Part shown: piece after piece, positions 45,825 through 57,263 of the stretch | Layout: each line of letters starts with the position of its first letter | Numbering within the stretch: the stretch's first letter is position 1 | NCBI GenBank assembly: GCA_027186245.1 | Contig: CP114489.1 | Span: 7,695,501 to 7,759,500, forward strand | DNA: 64,000 bases | DNA from: Coriaria nepalensis | Taxonomy: Eukaryota > Streptophyta > Magnoliopsida > Cucurbitales > Coriariaceae | Direction of reading: 5' to 3' | Made by a program: the position numbers and the translations under genes | The notes under the pieces: generated by a model | Told to the model about the DNA's origin: nothing | What the model saw: the letters and a program-made list of their open reading frames with translations, nothing else | Databases searched by the model: none

Positions 45825-48280
45825 ATGGAGGCCAATCCTTCCACCACATCCATTTGTAAGAGAATCGTCTTTTGGCCGATTGCAAATTTGATGGATTGGC
45901 TTCATATGATTGCGGTACGGTTCTTGGTCCTTACTTCCACCATGAGAAAGGTACCCCTTGTTGGACTATTTTTCCTTTTAATGACCAATTTCCCTTTGAA
46001 TTCGAAAGCATAGATTTGACTTTAAGATCATGTATGAAGAGTTGGTTGACTCTTGTTGATAAGCATTAGCCGACATAGATTGATCATCTCAAACCTAGAT
46101 ATTTTCCAATAGGCAACCCTTATTGTATGATCTCGCTTCTTTTCTAGCTACAATGAGTTGTCCATCTCCCTCATATAATTGCTTCCCTTTTCCTCATGGT
46201 CCCATGATCGTAACGACCCTTGATGTGGCAACCATTACCAGACTTCCCATTGAGGGCTTTGGGTTGAGAGCGGGTTTACTTACTTCTATTAGGAATTTTC
46301 CTTATTTGGAAAAATGATGCTTTTATTGATCTTTTATGGAGAAATATCTGAAAGATGCTAGTGAAGTGAATGCCAATGAGCACATCTTTTTATCCTAATT
46401 CTCCTCTACAAGTATATGATTTGTGTGCCTAGCAGAGCTTCCACAAAGAAATTCATTTCTTTTGCCTTAGCCATTTTCCAAGGTACCCACTTTTCCCTTA
46501 TATCTTGAGCCTTTGGCCACCTGTACTAGGGTTTCCATGATGTTGTAACTAGAAAACCATTTGCACCGATGGGTGGGCTTTTATGGATAATGCAATTTTA
46601 GGTATACTTCTACTTTCCTTCCTTATATCCCGGGAAGCCTAGCACTCTTAGAGACCAGCTTACTTATGGAGAGGATTTCATAGGATATCCCACATATAGA
46701 GTTTTACCTATTCAATTAGCAACTTGCCAGCCTAAAATGGTTTAGACATGGACAGTTTTTGGAGAGATGTTAGGCCTTCGTAGTAGTTGGTGGGCAACTT
46801 CCAATAGTCTCACCAGTGCGCCTGAGCTGAACTATAAGTGTGGTTTTTAGCTTTATTTCCCCGTTACGGACGCCATACAATTAGGTTTCGTGCACCACAT
46901 CCCATTACCGCCCACCTTTATCATGAAGGTATTACTTCCCAAGTGTTGATTCTTCACCCATATTATAGATCTTAATGACATTTAAAGCATCGATAATGCT
47001 ATCGAGGATCGGGTATCAGAGTTTCGGATGAATCCGAACTGTTGGACTCACACCATTTATGCGACTTTGTCATTTTATGCTTAGTGGATGGGGCTTTTGA
47101 GGAGGCAATTTCCTAAATCCAAATCTGCGATCTAATTTCTTCCTCAGATGGTGGTCATTGGTGAGGAGCAGACAACCATGAAAATTTGGAAGGATTGTTG
47201 ATCTAAGGCTTATGCGGAAACCCACGGCCAGTGGGGCAGTACTATTTCATAGAGCAACAAGTCGGATGATCAGATTCCAGCCGACCTTTTTCTAATTAAG
47301 ATGTGAGTGTTTACTCAAATTGTTTCATGGTCCTATCCCTTTATATTAGTCTTAGACTTTATTTTATTTTACAGGGATAGGCTATTTTGGAGGTTCAACA
47401 AAGGAAGTTGATTCCCTCGCTTTTAATGCATCAACCGGAAGCTTAATTAGGCGATGAGATTGGATCATATGATACCAGGGCTGATATAGCTGATGCTTTT
47501 CCTATTCACCCTACTGAGAAGGAGGAGCCACCACATTTTTATGGACATCCTGTTAAGGAGCATTCTACCAATCAGGAAAGTTTTTATATCTTGAATCAAT
47601 GATTACTTACACATATGGTTTCTTAGTTTAACTCCATTCCTTTTCATAGGTGATGGTTAGCTGCCCTTTTGCTTCTTCTGAGATGGACATCGAGGAGCTT
47701 CTACAAGTAGCTCTCGATCTGATGAGTTAGTCCACTAGCCGACTTCTTGCTCCGCTAGAGACGTTTGCTTCTCCTGACATAGCAGCTGATGTTAGCCGTT
47801 TCACGGAGTTCTTGAGCCAGCCTCTTGCGCTATTAGAGGAACATCCCACCTTGATGTCTGGGCAGAAATCAACCGAATTCTTAATCGAGAGTACATGTTA
47901 GTGGCCTTTAGTGAAGGTTTAAGAACAGTAAGATGTGAGATTGACCATGTAGCTAGCTCCCAGAATTGACTATCTACTTAGTTAGCATCCTACATCAAGT
48001 GAGACTATATATGATACTACTAAGGCCGAGCTATTTGTAAAGGTAGAGATAGCAGAGACCAAGAAGGTTACTTAGGCTGAGTGTAAGGCCGAACTGAAGA
48101 AAGTGAGGTAACATGTTGGAGAACTGAAGGAGAGGCTACAGATTGCAGCGGCGAAGCACTAGGCAATGATGAGGATGAGTCCTCCATTATCTCATACTAT
48201 AGTGAGACTAGGCGACTAGGTACTAGGATGGGTGACGACCATTATAGAGGTAGATCAGGAGCTTAAGAGACTAGATGATA
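45825..48280 (+). pseudogene. Plant mobile domain (PMD)-like gene remnant
   Basis: Starts MEANPSTTSICKRIVFWPI; in other frames SYDCGTVLGPYFHHEKGTPC. The diagnostic part is FPFPHGPMIVTTLDVATITR, then LPIEGFGLRAGLL (46123-46317). It matches the aminotransferase-like plant mobile domain, where a Pro/Trp-rich lead is followed by FxxxxGExTxTLxDVAxLxGLPxxG. Further on FRVHHIPLPPTF (46890-46930) fits the later HRVAxQFGxxQxxP area. The tail (47640-48160) has DIEELLQVALDLM and charged helices (LKKVR, ELKERLQIAAAKH). Many stops: dead copy. PMD proteins are carried by several plant transposons. Confidence 0.55.
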
Positions 48281-48679
48281 TATAGGGGGCCATCAGGTTG
48301 TTCTCACTTAAAGGAGTTTTGTATCCCTTATAATTTTATATTTTACCTCCCTTAAAACTTTTATTATATGACTGGGAGACTTATTGGTCGGTTGGGGCCT
48401 ATCTTTGATATCTTTTTCAATGCTCATTTATCAAATTTAGAATTCGTAAACTTGTATGTTATAATCCCATGCGAAACAATCAAAACAAGCCAACAACAAC
48501 TTTTTCATTTCACTTTGCATATGTACAGATAGAAAGCTACTAATATAGACTAGTTGAGGGTGCTCGACTGGTCCTAGATTTATTTTGATCAAGAGATCTT
48601 GAAATCAAATTTAAAATAATATAACTTAGCCAGAGCAAGGTCTAACATATCTATAGTCAGACCTTTGTTTTGTTCATCT

Positions 48680-49840
48680 ATTTGGCTATTGAGGTATTCT
48701 TCTTCGTTGCTAGGTTGAATATTTTCTTTTGACGACTGTTATGGCAGTCGTCCAGTCTGGCCATTTATCGCAGCACATTATGGCCCTTCTTCAATTCTTG
48801 ATTCGGCTAGGACAAGCCATAATGGGATAAGAGAAAAAGTCTGACCAACTTGTTTCTGTGTCGGTTAGTTTAAAGTTTTGCTTGGATGTTAAGATGATTC
48901 TAAGCGCTTTGTCATTGACCTTCACTACTTTCATAGGATTGACACTTTTGTCATAGAACATGGCTTCTACTACATGTGAAGTGGCCATGAAAGGTCTTGT
49001 CTCATCTTAGAATTTTTCTAAATTATACATATTCTAGATAAACAGAGCTTGATGTAAAGAGGATGGAATGCAGGTGTTGGAATGGATCTAGTCTCTTTTA
49101 AGTTACACATTATAGGAGGTGATCGTATCCACCACAAAGAATGTAGCCATGAAAGACTCTTTTCTGACCGTCATCTTCAGAGGTAAGATGCCTCACACTT
49201 TTCACAATACATTGGCGAAAATGCCGAAAGTTACTTCAGTTGGGAGCAAGTCCTTGATTAACTTGTCTAAGACTTTCATTATGGATGATGGTAAGATATT
49301 GATTGTTGCCCCATCATCAACTAGCATCTGACTGATTGGTAAGCCTTCAATGTAGACATTAATGTAAAGGGGCTAGATGTGGTAAGATATATGCTCAGTA
49401 GGTTTCTCAAAGATGACCATTTCTAAGCCATTGGCTTCTACTGCTACTTCAAATAAACTGACAGTTATAAAATATTGTGGTAGTGGTGGCAATTCTAAGA
49501 CCGTTTTCTCGTCTTCACTGATATTTGGCTTTTCCCGTGAGATTTGCAAATCAGCTTGAAAATTGACCGACAAAGTAATTGTATTGTAGTTATACCAGAG
49601 AGGGATCGTACAAATCAAGATCTCATTTATGACAAACAGTGTTGGAGGTCTGTCAGGCATTAGTTTGTTACGCCATTCAAGATTTGGCTTAATTGGCTAA
49701 GCCGATTCCTGGTAATCTTCTTCTTCATATGAGGAGCCAACTTCATCTAAAAGTGCCTCTAACATGCCAATGGTGAAGTCAGCTTTGATTTTCAGTGTGG
49801 GAGATGTCATTAGATAACTATGTTATTGGCCAGGTCAAAG
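48680..49840 (-). pseudogene. Ty3/gypsy Tat/Ogre-like protease region
   Basis: On the minus strand the segment 49373-49660 is a linker. It is followed by MLVDDGATINILPSSIMKVL (about 49326-49265), a retropepsin site with D-D-G-A where D-[SG]-G-A is usual. After that come LKRDWIHSNTCIPSSLHQAL and SRPFMATSHVVEAMFYDK-like text (49090-48960). The LGRDWIH...C-PSTLHQ pattern after the protease is typical of Tat/Ogre-type gypsy elements. RT and integrase are not found to its left. Confidence 0.65.
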
Positions 49841-49847
49841 GGATCAG

Positions 49848-52800
49848 TGTTTGGAAACTAATGTACGAATATAATAGAATAAATACAACGGAAGAAATAT
49901 TCAAAATTTTATTCAGATCATACCTCGCATGCACAATTTCTATATAAGATGATCATACAATAGTTATATCACATATAATCTATTTTACAGAGAGCACAGT
50001 AAATTCTATCAATATTAAATTAAGATTTAGAGAAAGGGAATCCCTCTTTTGATTTACAGAACTTTTCTTGAATAAGATAGGGAGACACCCACGTGTTTGC
50101 CCTCTAACTATTGTCCACACGATTTGTCTTGTATTGTTTAGTTTCTACATAAGATTTTGACTCATGAGATAACAAGTTCTGCGAAAATGAATAGAAAATA
50201 CTCTTTCTTTCTCTCTTTGATTTTTGGTCAAGACGCTTATGTGAGCACTACTTTAATTCGACCACCATACACCTTGTATTTATAAGCAAAAGCTATATCA
50301 TAATTTCCTAATCTCATTAGGAATCCTACGTGCCTTAAAACACAAAAATGAGAGGAGCTAAAAACTCATTCAATGGTCGGTCACCCATAAGTTATTTAAT
50401 CAACCCTTTGATTAATTTTGACCCATAAAAATTCAATTAATAATCCAACCCAATAATTCTTTAAAGTCCGATTATTAATTACGAATCTTTAGAACCCTTT
50501 CATAATTAAATAAAAGTTCCTATGTAACTTATTAGTTTCCAATTAATTCAGTGCCACACTTAGTTGTGCTATCAGAGCTGCATTACATTAAATTAATAAA
50601 TTAATAATTACCATTTTATCTTTATAGTCAAACTACATGTCAAATTACCATATGACACCTAAAATGGTTTGGGTCCCTTTTTTCTTCTTCTCCGATGAAA
50701 CTTTAACTGAGTTACTATAAACCTGATGTGTGTGACCGATTAGATTATATATCACGCCAGCATGAGGATTTCACAAACATCTTTAGGATTTTATTTAATT
50801 CCAAATAAATTCGTTTATTTTTAAGTCATCTCATGATTAATTAACTTTAAACTTCTAAGTCAAGATTAACTTCTAGCAAAATGTCAAAACTACCCGGGAG
50901 ATAAGAAGTACCATCTTCCGAAATAACCTATTTGTGATCATCGTATACTTACAATAACAATCATTCCATCTCCCCAATATCCTGATTTGACCTATGGCAT
51001 GGTTTAACTGTTAAACTCTAATAGACAAATCTTATGAACTATCATACCTTTATGAAATAGTGACAATGGATTCATAGAAACTCTTTTCAAACTATACTAC
51101 TTTGTAAAAATTTCGTGTTCAATAAAGTATATAACCTATAGGACCTTATTCTAAATTCGGAAGCGATGGATTCCCATTTAACCACTCATATTCCTTTTCT
51201 CACAACAATTCATATCCAATGGTTCACCCCATATTCACCAATGGATAGAGCTAATAGGAATGATGTCAAAGTATGAAGTCCGGTACTCAAGGAAACCAAG
51301 GTATCTCAGGTCAGAGGATCACATGTAATAATTACTAGATAATTCTCATTAACAGTAAGTCTTAATTACCATTTAAAATTATATAAGTATCACATTCACC
51401 ACCCTTAGTCTTTACTAAGCACCCATGCAATCATCATGGTGTTCTACTAACACCATAGGCTGTGAGATCAGCCACCCAAATAATTAGGTGATAAACTACA
51501 TGATTGTTTATCCGGATCAATCGATGTCCATTCTCGAGATCTTATGATAATGAACCGTTTGTATTTTAAAAGCTTTTAGTGACTTGAGTCTCCACTAGCA
51601 TGATCTATAGAGTGCAGAACTCAAGATACTGGACTTTATCATGATATGCATATATAGAACATGTAATATTAATTCCAACAAAATCAATAAATATGATAAA
51701 TAATAACTGACTTTCATTCATAACAATAAATAATATCTTGCTAATATATGTATAAGATAGTATCACATAAAGTATTTGTCCCATCGGGTCAAAATCTGAT
51801 TGCCTTGACGGGCATGCACTTTCAAACTCCCACTTGCACTAAAGCCAATCGTTTATGAATATAATTCCCATTTTGTCAAGATGGTGATCTAATTTATGTT
51901 GGAAAAGTGCGTTGGTGAATGAATCTGCTATGTTGTCATCTATGTCCACCCTTTCTATGTTGACGTCTCCTGTTACAATTGTTTCTCGAATGAGGTGATA
52001 ATGTCACAACATGTGTTTGGATTTTTGATGAGACCTAGGTTCCTTTGCTTGTGCTATTGCACCATTTTTATTATAGTACACTACTATATATCAACTATGC
52101 TTGGAACCAGACCAAGTTCAGTTATGACCTTTTTCATCCAAATCGCCCGTTTTGCTGCTTCTAAAGCTACAATGTATTTGGCTTCAATAGTAGAATCCAC
52201 AGTTGTTTCCTGTTTTAGAACTCTTCCAACTGGCCGCTCTACCATTTAATGTGAAGAAAAATCTTGAAATTGATTTACTATCATCAATATTTGATTGGAA
52301 ATTAGAGTCTATGTAACCCTCAATTTTTAAGTTAGATCCTCTGTATACCAAGAACATGTCTTTAGTTCTTCTCAAGTACTTAAGAATGTTCTTGATAACA
52401 CTCTAATGCTTCTGACTCGGATTGCCTTGAAACTTGCTTGTAACACTTAGAGCATAGGTAACATTTGATCTCGTACATAGCATATCATACATGATGGATC
52501 CTATTATCGAGGGATAAGTGATTCCACTCATCTCATCCCTCTCCAATTATGTCTTAGGAGATATATTTTAGGAGAAGTAGATTCTATGACTCATTGGCCA
52601 GAGTCCTCTCTTGGAATCTTCCATGCTATATATGTCGACTGGGTCAAGCTTAGCAGCCTTCTAGACCTATCTCTATAAATCTTTATTCCTAGAATATAGT
52701 TGCTTCACCCAAATATTTCATGAAGAAGTTCTTTGATATCCATAACTTAATAGACTGTAACATACCTACATCATTCCCAATGAGTAGTATGTCATTCACA

Positions 52801-52917
52801 TATAGAATTATGAAAGCAATAGAGCTCTCATTAACTTTCTTGTACACATAGGAGTCATCTTATTCTTAACGAAGTCAAACGATTTGATCGTTTCATCAAA
52901 ATGAATGTTTCAACTCG
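49848..52917 (-). mobile_element. 5'-truncated Ty1/copia element with 3' LTR
   Basis: LTR 51825-49848 (1978 bp; starts TGAAAGTGCATGCCCGTC on the minus strand and ends ...TTTCCAAACA), preceded by the polypurine tract AGTGCAAGTGGGAG (about 51829-51842). To the right lie RNase H (DSNFQSNIDDSKSISRFF; LRRTKD-like start; 52375-52184 and on to 51990) and RT to about 52917. The RT site reads YVNDILLIGND where YVDD is expected. Homology stops at 52917, where another element's repeats begin. The LTR carries a TATAAATA box (50277-50284, minus). Confidence 0.85.
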
Positions 52918-52929
52918 AAGAATTAATAT

Positions 52930-53900
52930 GAAGAATAAAATATGAAAATAAATACAAAATTAATTACTTACCGGGTACAGCTACCACGTCATCATCCATA
53001 GGTGCATTTGCTATGACCTCTATGACTAATTGGGGGGGGGGGGGGGGTTCAAAACCTAAATACCAAAAAATATGAATAATTAATTAAAAATTATTAAGTG
53101 ATTAAAAAATTAATTAATATGGAAAATAAAATACAAAAATAAATACAAAATTAATTACTTAACGGGTCTAGCTACCGTGACATCATCCACAGGTGCATTT
53201 GTCGGAATCTCCGGGTCTCTTGGGGGGGGGGGAGGAGGGGAGGGATCGACACCTACATACCAAAAAATATGAATAATTAATTAAAAAATAATAAGTAATT
53301 AAAAAATTAATTAATATGAAGAATAAAATATGAAAATAAATACAAAATTAATTACTTACTAAGTTCAGCTACCCGGACATCATCCACAGGTACACTTACC
53401 AAGACCTCCATAGAGTTGGGGGGGTGAGGGGCGGATCAACACATACATATCAAAAAATATATATAAATAATTAAAAAAACATTCAGTGATTAAAAAATTA
53501 ATTAATATGAAAAATAAAATACGAAAATAAATATAAAATTAATTACTTGCTAGGTCCAGCTACCAGGAGATCATTCACATGTGCATTTATTGGAACCTCC
53601 ATGTTTGGTGGGGTGGATCGACCCCTACATACCAAATGACATGAATAATTAATTAAAAAAATTAATTAATATGAAAAATAAAATAAGAAAATAAATACAA
53701 AATTAATTACTTACCGGTTTAGCTACCAGGACATCATCAAATGTGCATTTGTTTGGACCTCCATGTCTAGTGAGGGGTTGACACCTATACACTAAAAAAT
53801 ATGAATAATTAATTTTAAAATATTAAGAAGTTAAAAATGTAAATAATATTAAGAAGAGAACTTTAAAAATAATAAGCAATTACTTACTAGGGCCAATTGT
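52930..53900 (-). repeat. Six-fold tandem array of a proline-rich exon and its intron
   Basis: Units of 163-197 bp with donor-like GTAAGTAATTA starting near 52970, 53160, 53357, 53546, 53710 and 53883 (minus strand). Each unit is an AT-rich intron-like part and an exon-like part of about 80 bp. One frame reads e.g. VDPSPPPPPPRDPEIPTNAP then VDDVTVARP, with an acceptor-like TTTTTTGGTATGTAG before it. The proline codons are the source of the G runs (G16 at 53032-53047; 53222-53243). Units have diverged by substitutions and G-run length. Confidence 0.8.
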
Positions 53901-56197
53901 CGGAACATCGATAAGTGCAGCTGCCGGGCCCATATTGAAAATATGATCTTTGTGCTCATCAAACATATCATGCCCAACCGAGCCCCGCTGTGAAGTACCC
54001 TCATCGTCTCAACTAAAGGGGCCAATAAACCACACAATCTAATTTATGACCGATCACCTCGACGACATGCTCCAGCTCCCTCAATCTATCATTGACGGTG
54101 TCCTCTTGGCCCCTAAACCTATGCTTGAGTTCCTTCACTCTTTGCCCGAGATTATCTACCTACCTTTCTATTATGCACATGAAATTTAGCAACTCACCAC
54201 TTAAAAGTTTGCAGTTGCTTCTTCTTCTTAGTGAAGGTGGAGAATATCGTCGCTCATCATCTCCCTCATACTCCTCCTTAACCTCCTAAACATCCTCTCC
54301 CCCACCCTCTTCCTCCTCTTCATCTCGAAATATATCATCTTCTTCAACTTCTTCAACTTCTTCCTCTTACTCTCCCATCTCATCTAGTGTGGCCCTCACA
54401 CGATTGATATTTACATCCTCCTTCTCATTGCTGAATAAGTCAATGTTCATTCAAGACTTAGATTTGTCTTTCGTTGAAGGTTGTAAGATTCCATGCACTC
54501 TAACGTGTCTATTTAATGTTAAATTTGGTGAAGGTCTATTAATTTAGTAAACACAATTATAAAAAACAATAAAAGGTAACATTCACTTTATCCAAAGTCT
54601 CTATGATATTCTTGTGTGACGATAAACATATTTGCATGCTCCAATTTTTTTGTCCCTTAATTAACGATTCATGGCCTATCGGTCTTTTCCAAAAGAATCC
54701 CAAATTCCTCTCCAAGACTGGGAATAGCTTTAAATTTCCATACTTGTAAAGTAATCTAAAAAGTATTAACAAAAACCGAGCTGAAATATTAGAAACATAC
54801 TATTTAATTAAAGTCTAATTGAGAGTAATAATTACCTGGAAAGCATACGAAAAATTGAATAAATCCATGGTGACCATCTCTTCTTCTAGGAGATGTTCTG
54901 ACCTTCTTCTCGAGATCGTCCCAATTTATGTATTTGATGGTTCTCTTTTATATTGATTTATCCCAATGATAACTGTTAAAGCATTCTAAGTCTAAGACCA
55001 TAGATATGTAACTATCCTCAAAATTATTATTTTTTCACTATACCTAAGAGGGCGGACACCAAGAGCTAATTTCACGTTCTCTTTTTCAACCTTCGCCTTT
55101 TCAATCCCTTCACTCTTTTTTACTTCTAGGAAGTTTCTTGAAAATGTCTATGAAGTCACCACATTTAAATTTTGTCCCCCCTCCCCCCTCTCAAATATTT
55201 GTCCACCAGTTGTATATCATTTAGTATTGTATGAGTTACGACCGATGGGTCATGACATTTCAGTTTGTGACTAGAGCGAACTTATATAGCAAGTACCATT
55301 GAGAACAGCCATTTACGAAGAACCATGCCTCATACTTCTTTAGGGTCCAAACTAGACGAAGTATTAAGGCTAAGAAGGCTAACTGATTGGAGACAAACAG
55401 TTCTGGATCCACATCCAGGAAATGTCTAAAGCATGATGCCCTTAACATTTCTAACTCTCTCGCATTCAACTTCTCCTTAATCTCCTTAGTCACCTTCTGC
55501 AGCCTCAATCACAAAGTAATCGTGCAACCAAAATAACGATCGCGACATAAGATCGGTTTTCGTTGAGATAACTCCAGCTCCTAAAAACAAACACAAAATA
55601 ATGAATTACATAATAAATTAAATAATTATAGTAAATAATTTGGTTCAAGAAAAAATCTAAGATCCTAGACCTAGTTGGATCACTTGTCTAAGATCCCTAA
55701 AATTAGGTGAACACCGAGAACTCGATTTGAGTTCTCAGGCTAGTATCATCGAAACAGGTCAGACCGAGTTCGGAATCACTCAAACCTATTTTTTGGGTCC
55801 TAAACTATGAACTCCTCATCAACAAATTCACAACTCTATTCTCTAACTAATCCCTATCAATTTCATTTCATCCATAAGAATAAATTAAGTTTAGAACTTT
55901 CTTGGGAATTTCATCGAATACTTTATATGCACAAGTAATATCTTCAATATTCAACCTCACATTTATATGTTTCTTCAACAATTTTATCCAAAGACAACTA
56001 AAGTTACACACCTCCTCCGAGTTTGCTTCCCGATCGTGAGACAAAGGGATAACTTGATCACGAGGTGGTGTGATAACTTGATCGTAGATGCCAACTTGGA
56101 AGCATTCTTGAACGTCTGGTTGGGCACTAAAGAAAAGAAGAGGCCTAAATGGGATTAGGAATTGAGAAGTTAAGAGATTGAGATTATTTATACCCAA
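53849..56197 (-). pseudogene. DUF1985-type transposon gene remnant (MULE/Kaonashi-like)
   Basis: Reading right to left: a lead exon (56197-55868), then at 55508-55260 the DUF1985 core: TKEIKEKLNARELEMLRASC, FRHFLDVDPELFVSNQLAF and WFFVNGCSQWYLLYKFALVT, matching the family's KLxxxQxxMFxxTxFGxFLDx...EFxLVTGL. Then a middle part (55010-54557, KNWSMQICL and others). An acidic region (54400-54250, EEEVEEVEEDD, FRDEEEEEGGGE) follows, then a helix (ERKVDNLGQRVKELKHRF, 54170-54110) and the exon array. No Ulp1-type protease was found downstream, which these proteins usually carry. Stops at several places. Confidence 0.6.
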
Positions 56198-56454
56198 TTA
56201 AGACGTCAGGTTGAAAAGATTAGAATTGTCTAAACCTAGTTGAAATCAATTTGAGTTTGACTAGATAAAATTTCAAGTGATAGTATTTTCGTATTTGGTT
56301 AAGATCAATTTTAAGTAATGGTATTTTTGATCTTTACAAAATTTTGATTTTTATACTTTATACTTATTTTAATATACTTTCTTAAAGCCTTTTAACCAAA
56401 AAATCAACTCGAGGCTACTTAAGAAAAGAGGTGTCATAATAAGGCATTTTCTCC

Positions 56455-56924
56455 AATTTCTCTTTATTTATTTATTTATTTTGGGGGGGCGCGGTTGTAT
56501 GGTTGCCTAATCATAACAGATCGCAAAATATTGGTAGAAACTAGAAACATATACATATTCTTCTTTACCGGAGATATTAAGAACTCCAGTTCTAGCGGCA
56601 TTTCAAACCTGGCCAACCCAGAAAATGTATGCACAACAAACACAGGACCATAAAACCTGATATGGGCAACTTAATTTCACGCTTACCATTTTTCTTTTTC
56701 TTACATATTACCTAGCCAGACAGACAACAATGGATGACCAGTAACTACACAGCAGAAGAAATTAATCTAACATTCTCAAAGCTAATGAGCATCTTTAGAT
56801 CTTTAGATCTTCCTGCAAAACTACTATTTGCAAACCTATATAGTATATACTACTGAGTTGCTACTATGGAATAGATGAAGAATATATAATATCATAGAAG
56901 CACGTATGGGAATCTTCATTTATT
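56455..56924 (-). terminator. NF-YA 3' UTR and candidate poly(A) signals
   Basis: AATAAA occurs on the minus strand at 56919-56924, only 25 bases past the stop. A run of overlapping AATAAATAAATAAA lies near 56461-56480. A 3' UTR of several hundred bases ending near the second group is more usual for this family, but which is used cannot be told from sequence. Confidence 0.35.
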
Positions 56925-56948
56925 CCTTGTGATGAATGTCCCGGCTCA

Positions 56949-57227
56949 TCATTCACCACTATCCAAGGAAGCAAGACCTGTTTTACAGGAATTGAGATTT
57001 ACATTAGGTTGTGATTTTTCACCTGACGCCATGTCATTGTGTTGGTTCTCATTTTTCTTTGCATTGAGAAACCGGCCACCACATCCTCTAGCTCTTCTCA
57101 GTGCATGTAAATGCCTAGATTCGTGCAAGTATGGCTGCAAGATTATTTTCTGATTAGAGGGTTACAACAAAGATTGGGATAACAATTAACTGGATAAGAA
57201 ATGGCCAAAAAATAAAAATAAAAATAC

Positions 57228-57263
<36 letters not shown>

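Noticed and set aside
52930..53900. Regular spacing suggestive of a CRISPR-like or satellite array
   Set aside because: Units diverge, have splice-like borders and an open exon frame, and the setting is a plant transposon.
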